Assembly (NCBI RefSeq): GCF_900090105.1
Contig: NZ_FMDM01000004.1
Coordinates: 372,001 to 436,000 of the forward strand
Reading direction: 5' to 3'
Length of the DNA: 64,000 nucleotides
Origin: Micromonospora humi
GTDB taxonomy: Bacteria; Actinomycetota; Actinomycetes; Mycobacteriales; Micromonosporaceae
The translations under genes were made by a program, and so were the position numbers. Of the stretch, positions 48,728 to 56,963 are shown piece after piece. A model generated the notes under the pieces. It worked only from the letters and a program-made list of their open reading frames with translations, made no database searches and was not told where the DNA came from. Each line of letters starts with the position of its first letter. Position 1 is the stretch's first letter.

Positions 48728-49372
48728 ATGGTCGCCGGTCACGGCAGTTCGACGGCCCAGGCGCTGCAGTTCGCCGAGTCGTACGTCACCGAGGACATCG
48801 TGCTGCGCACGGCCCGTGCGCTCGCCCACGAGGTGGGCGTGGAGGCGGTGACGCCGGGCGCCGGCGCCGCGCTGCGGCTGCTCGCCGCCGCCGGCAACGC
48901 CCGGGCGGTGGTCGAGATCGGCACCGGCACCGGGGTCAGCGGCGTCTGGCTGATGCGCGGCATGCGCCCCGACGGCGTGCTCACCACGATCGACGTGGAG
49001 GTCGAATACCAGCGCCTGGCCCGGCGGCTGTTCCAGGAGGCGGGCTTCCCGTCGGGGCGTACCCGGATCATCACCGGCCGGGCCCTCGACGTGCTGCCAC
49101 GCCTCGCGGACGGCGTCTACGACCTGGTCTTCGCGGACGCGGCGGCGACCGGCTTCGCGGCGTACGTGGACGCCGCGCTGCGGCTGCTGCGCCCCGGCGG
49201 GGTGCTCGCGCTCAACGGCGCGCTGGCCGCCGGCCGGATCGGCGACCCGGCCGCGCGGGACGTGGAGACGGTCACCGTCCGCGAGACGATCAAGGCGATC
49301 CGCGAGTCGGAGCACTGGGTGCCCGCGCTGCTGCCGGTCGGCCACGGCCTGCTCGCCGCCGTGAAGAGCTGA
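48728..49372 (+). CDS. O-methyltransferase, COMT-like
   Basis: A 214-residue SAM-dependent methyltransferase of the Methyltransf_3 family. Motif I is VVEIGTGTGVSGVWLMRGM; LTTIDVEVEYQRLARRLF and YDLVFADAAATGFAAYVDAALRLLRPGG follow. The usual metal-site motif (DNxLW) reads LALNGALAAG, so catechol-type metal catalysis is uncertain. M. tuberculosis Rv1220c holds the same place next to sigE. ATG 48728; the ribosome-binding GGAGG at 48711-48715 is 12 nt away. Confidence 0.88.
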   Translation: MVAGHGSSTAQALQFAESYVTEDIVLRTARALAHEVGVEAVTPGAGAALRLLAAAGNARAVVEIGTGTGVSGVWLMRGMRPDGVLTTIDVEVEYQRLARRLFQEAGFPSGRTRIITGRALDVLPRLADGVYDLVFADAAATGFAAYVDAALRLLRPGGVLALNGALAAGRIGDPAARDVETVTVRETIKAIRESEHWVPALLPVGHGLLAAVKS

Positions 49373-49382
49373 GCCGGGCCGG

Positions 49383-50840
49383 TCAGCCCAGCGTCGCCAG
49401 CCAGCGCAGCAACCCGCGTACGCCCCATCCGGTGGCGCCCTTGACCAGCTCGCCGTGCACGTCGTCGGACCACGAGGGGGCGGACATGTCCAGGTGCGCC
49501 CAGCGGTCCCGCAGCTCGCCGGTGAACTCGCGGAGGAAGAGCGCGGCCACCACCGAGCCGGCGCCCCGGGCCGGGGAGCTGTGCAGGTCGGCGATGTCGC
49601 TGGCGAGGTATTCCAGGTAGTCGTCGGCGAGCGGCATCCGCCAGGCCCGCTCGCCGGCCGCGCCGATCCCGGCCAGCAGGCCGGCCGCCAGGTCGTCGTT
49701 CTCGCTGTAGAGCGCCGCGTGCCGCTTGCCCAGGGCCACCGCGTTCGCCCCGGTCAGGGTGGCCAGGTCGACCAGCAGGTCGGGCGTCAGCTCGCGGACG
49801 GCGTACGCCATCGCGTCGGCGAGCACCAACCGCCCCTCGGCGTCGGAGTTGGTGCTCTCGCTGGTCAGCCCGCCGTAGTGCCGGATGACGTCGCCGGGGC
49901 GGAAGGCGGAGCCGCTGACCATGTTCTCGGCCAGCGGGGCCAACGTGGTGACCCGGACCGGCAGGCGCAGCGCGGCGGCGCCCAGCGTCGCGGCGACCAC
50001 GGCGGCGGCGCCGGCCATGTCCTTGCGCATCAGCTTCATGGCCGGCACCGGCTTGATCGAGATGCCGCCGGTGTCGAACGTGATGCCCTTGCCGACCAGC
50101 ACCACGTGGGTACGGGCGCCGGCCGGCCGCCAGTCCAGCTCGACCAGGCGCGGCCCGCGGGCGGAGCCGCCCCCGACGGCCAGGATCCCGCCGAAGCCCT
50201 CGGCCGCCAGCTCCCGTGGTCCACGCACGCGCAGGTGCAGGTCGGTCCGGCCGGACGCGGCCGCGGCGACCTGGTCGGCGAACCACTCCGGGTGCTTGGT
50301 CGAGGACGGGGTGTTGGTGAGGTCGCGGGCCAGCCGGGTCATCTCGGCGGTGGTCCGGGCTTCGGCCAGCGTGCCGGCCAGCGCTTCCGGATCGGCCACC
50401 AGCACGTCCACCCGGGCCAGGGCAGGCCGGGGACCGGTCTCGGTGAGGCGGAAACGGTAGGAGCCGAGCAGCAGCCCCTCGACCAGGCCGCGCAGCGCCG
50501 CGACCCCGTCGGAAATCGCGATCGTGATCTGCGTCTCACCGGCGGCGGCGCGGGCCAGCGCGGCACCCGCGGAGCGCCAGGCCGACTCGTCGCCGTCGCC
50601 GACGCCGAGCAGCCAGAGGCGGGCCGGCTCGCCGTCGGGTCGCAGGTGCTCGCGTACCTCGCCGGGGGCGCCGGTGAGGCGGGCGGCAGGCAGCAACGAC
50701 GCCGCCTCGGCCCGAAGGCCGTCACCCGGCCGGTACGCGGTCGGCGCCAGCTCGGGCGGGGCGTCCAGCCCCACGGGACGCACGGGAAGGACGAGGGTGT
50801 CGGGCCGGGTGGACCCGCTCACCAGACGAATGGCCAGCAC
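49383..50840 (-). CDS. pepA: Leucyl aminopeptidase (M17)
   Basis: A 485-residue M17 aminopeptidase. The metal and catalytic motifs are intact: VLVGKGITFDTGGISIKP (Lys, Asp), MRKDMAGAAAVVAA (Asp), and STNSDAEGRLVLADAMAY (Asp, Glu, Arg). The variable N-terminal macro-like domain spans about 1-165. It removes N-terminal amino acids with two metal ions and forms hexamers. ATG 50840 with no strong ribosome-binding site. It converges with the O-methyltransferase. Confidence 0.94.
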   Translation of the reverse strand: MLAIRLVSGSTRPDTLVLPVRPVGLDAPPELAPTAYRPGDGLRAEAASLLPAARLTGAPGEVREHLRPDGEPARLWLLGVGDGDESAWRSAGAALARAAAGETQITIAISDGVAALRGLVEGLLLGSYRFRLTETGPRPALARVDVLVADPEALAGTLAEARTTAEMTRLARDLTNTPSSTKHPEWFADQVAAAASGRTDLHLRVRGPRELAAEGFGGILAVGGGSARGPRLVELDWRPAGARTHVVLVGKGITFDTGGISIKPVPAMKLMRKDMAGAAAVVAATLGAAALRLPVRVTTLAPLAENMVSGSAFRPGDVIRHYGGLTSESTNSDAEGRLVLADAMAYAVRELTPDLLVDLATLTGANAVALGKRHAALYSENDDLAAGLLAGIGAAGERAWRMPLADDYLEYLASDIADLHSSPARGAGSVVAALFLREFTGELRDRWAHLDMSAPSWSDDVHGELVKGATGWGVRGLLRWLATLG

Positions 50841-50903
50841 GCTGGACCGTACCTCCGAAAACGCTCTGAGCGGGACACATTGCCGCTTGCCGGCCGATGA
50901 AGG

Positions 50904-50936
50904 CCCTGAGCCACCGGCCAGGCCGGTGGCTCAGGG
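50904..50936 (-). terminator. Terminator of DUF3117 gene
   Basis: Perfect 16-bp inverted repeat CCCTGAGCCACCGGCC - A - complement, 49 nt past the DUF3117 stop on the minus strand; the innermost bases must unpair to form a loop. Confidence 0.8.
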
Positions 50937-50985
50937 TAGGACGAACCGCCCGCGCGGCGGAAAACCACGCGGGCCGCTCCTCGAA

Positions 50986-51153
50986 TCAGCCGGCGGCCGC
51001 CTTCAGCGCGTCACCCAGCGCGGTGGCCTCGTCGGGAGTCATCTCGACGACGAGCCGGCCACCACCCTCCAGCGGGACCCGCATGACGATGCCCCGACCC
51101 TCCTTGGTGACCTCCAGCGGACCGTCGCCCGTCCGCGGCTTCATCGCCGCCAT
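50986..51153 (-). CDS. DUF3117 small actinobacterial protein
   Basis: A 55-residue protein: MAAMKPRTGDGPLEVTKEGRG, IVMRVPLEGGGRLVVEMTPDE and ATALGDALKAAAG. It matches DUF3117, a nearly universal actinobacterial small protein (M. tuberculosis Rv1211). It has its own terminator. GGGG-AGA precedes ATG 51153. Function unknown. Confidence 0.92.
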   Translation of the reverse strand: MAAMKPRTGDGPLEVTKEGRGIVMRVPLEGGGRLVVEMTPDEATALGDALKAAAG

Positions 51154-51343
51154 GTTGTCTCCCCTCAGACCTACGCCAGGGTCGGTGGGTTGCCCCACAG
51201 CCACTTCGCCATCGCCGCCCGCAAACGTCGCGGAGGCGTCGACTGACGATTTTCCCTGATGAACACCGCCGGACCCAAACCGAAGCAGCATTGATGTAAC
51301 AGCATCTAGCTTATCTTGGATAGGCCTGTCACAATGTGCGGTC

Positions 51344-52162
51344 ATGCAGGCACGGTCGGCACTCTTCGACCTGTACGGCGACCACCTCCGCGCCAGGGGT
51401 GGCCGCGCACCGGTCGCCGCGCTGGTCAAGCTGCTGGCGCCACTCGGGATCGCCCCACCGGCGGTACGCACCGCGGTCTCCCGGATGGTCCGCCAGGGCT
51501 GGCTGGACCCCCTCCGGCTCGCCTCCGGACCGGGATATTCGATCACCCCGAAAGCGGGGCGTCGACTCGACGAGGCGGCCTCCCGGATCTACCGGACCGG
51601 TCGGCACAGTTGGGACGGACGGTTCGATCTTCTCGTCCTCGCGGCCCCCGCCGCCCGGCGGGACCGGCAGCGGCTCGCCGCCAACCTCACCTTCCTCGGC
51701 TACGGCACCCTCGACGACTGCACCTGGGTGGCCACCCGCCCGGGTGAGGACGTCGACCTGCTGCTCGCCGAGGCGGGCGTGCCCTACGAGCGGTTCACCG
51801 CCGCGCACGCCGCCGGCACCCCCGGCGCGATGGGCGTGGTCCGCCGGGCCTGGGACCTGACCGAGATCGGCCGGGCGTACGAACGCTTCGTCGCCGAGCA
51901 GAAGCCGTTGCTCTCCGGCGTCACGGTCCGCAGCAGCGACGAGGAGGCGTACGCGGCCCGGTTCCGGCTCGTGCACGCGTGGCGTACCTTCCTCTTCCGG
52001 GACCCGCAGCTGCCCCCGGCGCTGCTCCCCGAGCGCTGGCCGGGCACCAGCGCGGCCGCGTTCTTCGACCGCCACGCGGCCCGGCTCCGGCCGGCCGCCG
52101 ACCGGTACGTCGAGCAGTGTCTCGACGCCAGCAACCGCCTCGCCCGACAGAAGGGTCGTTAG
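51344..52162 (+). CDS. PaaX-family transcriptional regulator
   Basis: A 272-residue protein. The winged-helix N-terminus (LRARGGRAPVAALVKLLAPLGIAPPAVRTAVSRMVRQGWLDP) is the PaaX DNA-binding domain; the C-terminal domain binds an acyl-CoA, phenylacetyl-CoA in E. coli. It is followed at 4 nt by a PaaG-like gene. Only these two catabolic genes are present, without the paaABCDE oxygenase. ATG 51344. Confidence 0.9.
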   Translation: MQARSALFDLYGDHLRARGGRAPVAALVKLLAPLGIAPPAVRTAVSRMVRQGWLDPLRLASGPGYSITPKAGRRLDEAASRIYRTGRHSWDGRFDLLVLAAPAARRDRQRLAANLTFLGYGTLDDCTWVATRPGEDVDLLLAEAGVPYERFTAAHAAGTPGAMGVVRRAWDLTEIGRAYERFVAEQKPLLSGVTVRSSDEEAYAARFRLVHAWRTFLFRDPQLPPALLPERWPGTSAAAFFDRHAARLRPAADRYVEQCLDASNRLARQKGR

Positions 52163-52166
52163 AAAC

Positions 52167-52958
52167 GTGACCGAGCCGCTGCTCGTCGACCGCACCGACG
52201 CCGTCGTCACCCTGACGCTGAACCGTCCGACGGCGATGAACTCGCTCGACGTGGCGCTCAAGGAGGCGCTCCGGGACGTCCTGGCCGAGCTGGAGACCGA
52301 CCGCTCCTGCCGGGCGGTCGTGCTGGCCGGCGCGGGCGGCGCGTTCAGCGCCGGGCAGGACCTGCGGGAGCACGTGCGGACGCTGGAGTCGGGCGACGCC
52401 AAGCCGCTCGACACCGTGCGGGCGCACTACAACCCGATCGCCGCCCGGCTGGCCAACCTGCCCAAGCCGGTGGTCGCCGCGGTGCGCGGCATGGCCGCCG
52501 GCGCCGGCGCGTCGCTGGCGTTCCTGGCCGACTTCCGCATCGGCGGCCCGAAGACCCGGTTCCTGATGGCGTTCGCCGGCGTGGGGCTCGCCGCCGACAC
52601 CGGCGCCTCCTGGACGCTGCCCCGCCTGGTCGGCCACGCCAAGGCGGTCGAGCTGCTCATGCTCGCCGAGCCGGTCGGCGCCGAGGACGCCTGCCGACTG
52701 GGCCTGCTCACCCGGCTGGTGGACGACGACGAGCAGGTGCTCCCGACCGCGCAGGAGCTGGCCGCCCGGCTCGCCGCCGGCCCGACCGTCGCCTACGGGG
52801 CGATCAAGCGCCAGCTCTCCATCGCCGACGCCGGCACGCTCGCCGACGCGCTGGCCGCCGAGGCGCAGGCCCAGGCGATCTGCGGGGCCACCAGCGACCA
52901 CAAGGCGGCGACCATCGCGTTCGTCAACAAGCAGAAGCCGGCCTTCGAGGGCCGCTGA
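52167..52958 (+). CDS. Enoyl-CoA hydratase/isomerase, PaaG-like
   Basis: A 263-residue crotonase-fold protein. It has FSAGQDLREHVRTLE, then ANLPKPVVAAVRGMAAGAGASLAFLADFRI (oxyanion hole), FAGVGLAADTGASWTLPRLVG (the Asp typical of PaaG ring-opening isomerases) and AQAICGATSDHKAATIAFVNKQKPAFEGR. It best fits PaaG (1,2-epoxyphenylacetyl-CoA isomerase) rather than a simple hydratase. GTG 52167 overlaps in operon style with paaX. The rest of the paa pathway is absent from the window. Confidence 0.88.
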   Translation: MTEPLLVDRTDAVVTLTLNRPTAMNSLDVALKEALRDVLAELETDRSCRAVVLAGAGGAFSAGQDLREHVRTLESGDAKPLDTVRAHYNPIAARLANLPKPVVAAVRGMAAGAGASLAFLADFRIGGPKTRFLMAFAGVGLAADTGASWTLPRLVGHAKAVELLMLAEPVGAEDACRLGLLTRLVDDDEQVLPTAQELAARLAAGPTVAYGAIKRQLSIADAGTLADALAAEAQAQAICGATSDHKAATIAFVNKQKPAFEGR

Positions 52959-52967
52959 GGGGCGCGG

Positions 52968-53591
52968 TCAGTCGTCCTCCTCCGGGTCCTGGTTGGCTTC
53001 GACGCCGAGCACGAACGCCTGCATGGCCAGCTCGTCGCCGGAGGGCGAGACGAACGCCGGCAGCTCGCGCGGGCCCAGCTCCTGCACGTAGGACCAGAAG
53101 ATCCGCACCGCCTCGGCCCGCGAGGCCGCCTCGATCGGCAGGTCGAGGCTGACCAGCCAGGTGCGGCGCGCCGGCGGCGGCCCGAGCCGGTCGGCCAGCG
53201 CCCGCCACCGGGCCGGGTCGAGCGCGGCCACCGGCCCGTCGGGGGCCGGGCCGTCGACCGGCACCGGCTCGTCGAGCGCCCGTCGGGTGTACGTCACCAC
53301 GAGCGCCCCGGCCGTCGCGTCGGACTGCGGGTCGTCCGGATCCTCCCGGCCCCCGGTGCCGGCCCGGGCGACCCGGCCGAGCGCCACCAGCCGCAGCGGC
53401 TCCCCGATCAGCACCGCCACCCGGTCACCGGGGCGGGGGCGGGCCGCCGCCGGCAGCCCGGTCAGCTCCAGCACGTCGTGGTGCACCAGCCGCTCGGCCT
53501 GGTAGCGCTCGTCGGGCAGCAGCACCGTCCAGGCGCCCGGCGTGGTGTCACCGTCGGTCGCCCCGCTCGTCCGGGGCTCGGTGTCGGTCAT
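52968..53591 (-). CDS. Hypothetical protein, PUA/EVE-like N-terminus
   Basis: A 207-residue soluble protein. The N-terminus has WTVLLPDERYQAERLVHHDVLELTGLP and RPGDRVAVLIGEPLRLVALGRVA, which resembles a PUA-like (ASCH/EVE) ligand-binding fold. The second half (WLVSLDLPIEAASRAEAVRIFWSYVQELGP) is a separate alpha/beta part. The C-terminus is acidic (NQDPEEDD). Nucleotide or RNA binding is only inferred. Confidence 0.7.
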   Translation of the reverse strand: MTDTEPRTSGATDGDTTPGAWTVLLPDERYQAERLVHHDVLELTGLPAAARPRPGDRVAVLIGEPLRLVALGRVARAGTGGREDPDDPQSDATAGALVVTYTRRALDEPVPVDGPAPDGPVAALDPARWRALADRLGPPPARRTWLVSLDLPIEAASRAEAVRIFWSYVQELGPRELPAFVSPSGDELAMQAFVLGVEANQDPEEDD

Positions 53592-53616
53592 GCCCCAATC
53601 CCATCACGCCGCCGCG

Positions 53617-54210
53617 TCACCGCTCGGCCCGGTCACCGTTCACGTGGCAGTCGGCGAGGTGGTCGTCCACCATGCCGGTGGCCTGCATCAGCGCGTACGC
53701 CGTGGTGGGGCCGACGAAGCGGAAGCCCCGCTTCTTGAGCGCCTTGGCCATCGCGGTCGATTCTCCGGTGAGCGCCGGCACCTCGGCGAACGAGCGGGGA
53801 CGCGCCGGCCGGGGCGGGGGTGCGAACGACCAGAGCAGCGCGGAGAGCCCCTCGGGCAACTCCCGCGCGGCCCGGGCGTTGGCGACGGCCGCCTCGATCT
53901 TGGCCCGGTTGCGCACGATCCCCACGTCGGCCAGCAGCCGGGCCACCTCGGCCTCGCCGTAGCCGGCCACCGTCTCGATCCGGAACCCGTCGAAGGCGAG
54001 CCGGAACGCCTGCCGCTTGCGCAGGATGGTCAGCCAGGACAGGCCGGACTGGAACGCCTCCAGGGTCAGCCGCTCGTAGAGCGCGTCGTCGCCGCGCAGC
54101 GGCCGGCCCCACTCCTCGTCGTGGTAGGCGGCGTAGTCGGGGGTGCTCGCTCCCCAGGCGCAGCGGGGCAGCCCGTCGGCGCCGGTCACCAGGTCAGTCA
54201 CGTCGTACAC
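53617..54210 (-). CDS. tag: DNA-3-methyladenine glycosylase I
   Basis: A 197-residue enzyme removing 3-methyladenine from alkylated DNA. The zinc and base-binding motifs are present: RCAWGAS, YAAYHDEEWGRPLRGDDALYERLTLEAFQSGLSW, VGIVRNRAKIEAAVANA, KKRGFRFVGPTTAYALMQATGMVDDHLADCH (zinc Cys/His). Length is normal. The neighbouring tag-DivIVA-like pair matches M. tuberculosis Rv1210-Rv1209. Start: VTDLVTGADG is possible inside the annotated start. Confidence 0.94.
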   Translation of the reverse strand: MYDVTDLVTGADGLPRCAWGASTPDYAAYHDEEWGRPLRGDDALYERLTLEAFQSGLSWLTILRKRQAFRLAFDGFRIETVAGYGEAEVARLLADVGIVRNRAKIEAAVANARAARELPEGLSALLWSFAPPPRPARPRSFAEVPALTGESTAMAKALKKRGFRFVGPTTAYALMQATGMVDDHLADCHVNGDRAER

Positions 54211-54279
54211 GGTAGGTCAGGGCACCGACAGGCCGGGCGCGCCGCCCGGCCCGGCGCTCGGCCCAGCCCGGCGCTCGGC

Positions 54280-54777
54280 TCAGGGCAGGCGGCCCTGTTC
54301 GACCAGCCGGGCGAACCGCTTCAACGCCTGGGTGAGGCTGAACTTGGAACCGGGCCAGAGCACCGGCCAGGCCACCCGGCCGGCCGCCCCGCCGGGCAGG
54401 TGGAACCACTCGTGCCAGACCACCTGGGTGCGGTCGCGGTCCATCGGGGTGCAGCGCAGCACGCCCGGACCGCGCAGCAGCCGGCCGCAGTGCACCACCC
54501 CGACCTCGTACGGCGCGTCGACCCGGACCACGCGCATCTCGTCGCGCAGCGCGGCCGGGCCGAGCGCGGTGACCGCCTCGATCAGGCTTCCCTCGCCGCC
54601 GTCGCCCTCGACCACCCGGACCGTGGTGAACGGGATCCAGTCGGACTGCCGTTCCCACGCGGTCAGCGCGGCGAACACCCGCTCGGCCGGCGCCTCGACG
54701 ATCACCGTGGCGGTGACCTCGGCGGCGCCGGGCTGGGCCGCCTCGGCGAAGCCCGCGGAACCCTCCGCGCCGGTCAC
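54280..54777 (-). CDS. SRPBCC-family (START-like) protein
   Basis: A 165-residue protein with the SRPBCC pattern: VTATVIVEAPAERVFAALTAWERQSDWIPFTTVRVVEGDGGEGS, VLRCTPMDRDRTQVVWHEWFHLPGG and LWPGSKFSLTQALKRFARLVEQG. Binds hydrophobic ligands (polyketide cyclase/dehydrase-like). It overlaps the next gene by 4 nt, suggesting cotranscription with the DivIVA-like gene. Confidence 0.8.
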   Translation of the reverse strand: MTGAEGSAGFAEAAQPGAAEVTATVIVEAPAERVFAALTAWERQSDWIPFTTVRVVEGDGGEGSLIEAVTALGPAALRDEMRVVRVDAPYEVGVVHCGRLLRGPGVLRCTPMDRDRTQVVWHEWFHLPGGAAGRVAWPVLWPGSKFSLTQALKRFARLVEQGRLP

Positions 54778-55538
54778 GCCGACTCCGAGCGGACCGCCGG
54801 CCCGCGTTCCCGGTCGCTCTCGACGGCCGGGGAACCGCTGCCGTCCCCCGCACCGCGCTCCCGCTCACCCTCGACCGTCGCGGAACCGGTCGCACCCACC
54901 GGGCCGCGCTCCCGCTCACCCTCGACCGTCGCGGAACCGGTCGCACCCACCGGGCCGGCGCCGCTCGCGCCCGTCGGGAAGATGGTGTCCTCCACCCCGG
55001 CGGCGGCCGGCGCTTCCGCCACACCGGCTTCGGCGGCCCCTGCGCCCGTGCCGGACACGGTGGCCGGGCGCTCGTCGGCCGCCCCGGCACCCGTGTGGTG
55101 GGCGCCGGCCGACGGCCCGGGCGCCGACAGGTCGATGGTCACCGGGTCGGCGGTCGACTGGTCGGCTTCGGGGATGGCCGTGGCGGCCTCCTCGCGCGCC
55201 CGGCGCAGCGCGTCGGCCTCCTCGGTCCGCCCCTCCCGCAGCGCGGCGTTCTCGGCCTCCAGGACGCCGATCAGCTCGGACTTGTAGCCGATGTCGTAGG
55301 CGGCGCGCCGGAGCGCGGCGTCGACCTGGGCCATCCGGTAGCCGCGCAGCGCGGTGTCGAACCGGACGCCGGTCACGTCCGACTCGTCGAGCGGGCGGGC
55401 GCCCGGCAGGGGCACGGACCGCCCGTCCGGCTCGGCCGGAACCAGGCCCGGGTCACGCCCAGAAACCAGCACGGTCACTCCGAACACCACTGCCGCGACG
55501 GTCAGCGCGACGACCAAGAGGAGCAGAACCTGACCCAT
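54774..55538 (-). CDS. DivIVA-domain-like membrane protein with tandem repeat tail
   Basis: A 254-residue protein: one N-terminal TM (VLLLLVVALTVAAVVFGVTVLV), then GVRFDTALRGYRMAQVDAALRRAAYDIGYKSELIGVLEAENAALREG, matching the DivIVA N-terminal motif (RGYRMAQVDAAL), a coiled coil, and a disordered C-terminus with the 17-residue unit (GPVGATGSATVEGERER) twice. In M. tuberculosis, Rv1209 sits between gpgS and tagA in the same way. ATG 55538 is preferred over 55679 because it starts at the TM. A membrane-curvature or wall role is inferred. Confidence 0.8.
   Translation of the reverse strand: MGQVLLLLVVALTVAAVVFGVTVLVSGRDPGLVPAEPDGRSVPLPGARPLDESDVTGVRFDTALRGYRMAQVDAALRRAAYDIGYKSELIGVLEAENAALREGRTEEADALRRAREEAATAIPEADQSTADPVTIDLSAPGPSAGAHHTGAGAADERPATVSGTGAGAAEAGVAEAPAAAGVEDTIFPTGASGAGPVGATGSATVEGERERGPVGATGSATVEGERERGAGDGSGSPAVESDRERGPAVRSESA
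54854..54955. repeat. 51-bp tandem duplication in DivIVA-like gene
   Basis: Two adjacent identical copies (54854-54904 and 54905-54955; period exactly 51 nt), encoding a 17-residue unit twice. In frame; a recent slippage duplication. Confidence 0.9.
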
Positions 55539-55728
55539 GCAGAGATCGTGGCATGCGGGCCGGGTTCGGGCGAGCCCTCCACGGCCTCCGGTCCGGAAAC
55601 AACGCGCCCCCGCGCCGGGCGGCACCCCCTCCACTTCGCCGTCGCGGGCCACATCGATGCAGCTCGATTGCCCTGCCACGGCGCCCGCTCACTCTCCGCG
55701 TCCGGCGGCAGAAGGAACGCGAGAAAAT

Positions 55729-55772
55729 GCGGTATACCTCAGCGTCATAATTATGACCGAGAGGTATACCGC
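55729..55772. repeat. 44-bp palindrome GCGGTATACCTC / GAGGTATACCGC
   Basis: Left arm 55729-55750 and right arm 55751-55772 are complementary at 19 of 22 positions. Each outer arm contains the self-palindrome GGTATACC. The right arm flows into the family C repeat. Function unknown. Confidence 0.8.
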
Positions 55773-55808
55773 TCAACAGCGATGTCTCCTTTCCGGCGCG
55801 ACACGCCC
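55763..55808. repeat. Dispersed repeat, family C, copy 2
   Basis: Aligns gap-free with 27025-27070; identical for the last 19 nt (TTTCCGGCGCGACACGCCC). See the 27 kb copy. Confidence 0.7.
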
Positions 55809-56090
55809 GTGGCGTCGGCCGAGACAGTTCCGCCAGACTGCGATCCGCCCCCGGAGGGTCCGTTTCGTACCAAGATCTCGGAGCGTCCCACGGGCGGCAG
55901 GCGCGCAGGCGCGGGACGGTCGGCGACGGGATAGCGTCGGTACGGCCGCCGGCCAGGACGTCCCGGCAGGTCCGGCGCGGCCCGCGCGGGCGGCGGGCCG
56001 GACGCGGTGCGGCCCGAGCGGCCGGCCGGCACGGCAGCGGGTCGGTGATGGCGCCCGGCCGATGCGGGGCGCGGCGACGAGGAGACGGGC

Positions 56091-56960
56091 ATGGGCGGGG
56101 CGTTGCGGCTCGGTGGGCGGACCTTCGCCCCGGACGAGCTGGTGGTGATGGCGATCGTGAACCGCACGCCGGACTCGTTCTTCGATCGGGGCGCCACGTT
56201 CGCGCAGGACAGCGCATTGCGCGCGGTCGAGCGGGCGGTCGCCGAGGGCGCGGAGATCGTCGACATCGGCGGGGTGAAGGCCGGTCCGGGCGACGAGGTG
56301 GACGTGGCCGAGGAGATCCGCCGGACGGTGGACACGATCGCCGCGGTCCGGTCCGCCTTTCCCGACGTGGTCGTCTCGATCGACACCTGGCGGGCCGAGG
56401 TGGCGGTGGAGGCGGTCGCGGCCGGCGCGGACCTGCTCAACGACACCTGGTCGGGGGCGGATCCGGCGCTGGCCCGGGTCGCCGCGGCGGCCGGCGCCGG
56501 GCTGGTCTGCTCGCACGCCGGCGGGCTGGCGCCGCGGACCCGGCCGCACCGGGCGGCCTTCGACGACGTGGTGGACGACGTGCTCGGCACGGTCACCGGG
56601 CTGGCGGAACGGGCGGTCGGGCTGGGGGTACGGCGGGACGGCATCCTGATCGACCCGGCGCACGACTTCGGCAAGAACACCCGGCACTCGCTGGAGATCA
56701 CCCGGCGGCTGGCCGAGCTGACCGACACCGGCTGGCCGCTGCTGGTGGCGCTGTCGAACAAGGACTTCATCGGCGAGACGCTGGACCTGCCGGTGCCGGA
56801 ACGGCTGGAGGGGACGCTGGCCGCCACCGCGGTGTCGGCCTGGCTCGGCGCCCGGGTGTTCCGCGCCCACCAGGTCCGCGAGACCCGGCGCGTGCTCGAC
56901 ATGGTGGCGTCGATCCGGGGTGACCGACCGCCGGTGGCGACCCGGCGGGGCCTCGCCTAG
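56091..56960 (+). CDS. folP2: FolP2-type dihydropteroate synthase paralogue
   Basis: A 289-residue TIM-barrel protein of the pterin-binding family. It differs from true DHPS at key sites: canonical GILNVTPDSFSDGG reads AIVNRTPDSFFDRGA, and DVGGESTRPG reads DIGGVKAGPG, so the ring-holding Glu-Ser-Thr and Arg are gone. In mycobacteria FolP2 shows no DHPS activity, and the same may hold here. Its real substrate is unknown. ATG 56091 has AGGAG 7 nt upstream. It is divergent from the DivIVA-like gene. Confidence 0.92.
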   Translation: MGGALRLGGRTFAPDELVVMAIVNRTPDSFFDRGATFAQDSALRAVERAVAEGAEIVDIGGVKAGPGDEVDVAEEIRRTVDTIAAVRSAFPDVVVSIDTWRAEVAVEAVAAGADLLNDTWSGADPALARVAAAAGAGLVCSHAGGLAPRTRPHRAAFDDVVDDVLGTVTGLAERAVGLGVRRDGILIDPAHDFGKNTRHSLEITRRLAELTDTGWPLLVALSNKDFIGETLDLPVPERLEGTLAATAVSAWLGARVFRAHQVRETRRVLDMVASIRGDRPPVATRRGLA

Positions 56961-56963
56961 GCT

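Larger units (their letters stand above)
55539..56090. other. 552-nt intergenic region in place of gpgS
   Basis: The gap between divergent DivIVA-like and folP2 genes. It contains a 44-bp palindrome (55729-55772) and a family C repeat (55763-55808). No start-plus-motif ORF is convincing. In M. tuberculosis gpgS (glucosyl-3-phosphoglycerate synthase) lies here; it is absent. Confidence 0.65.
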
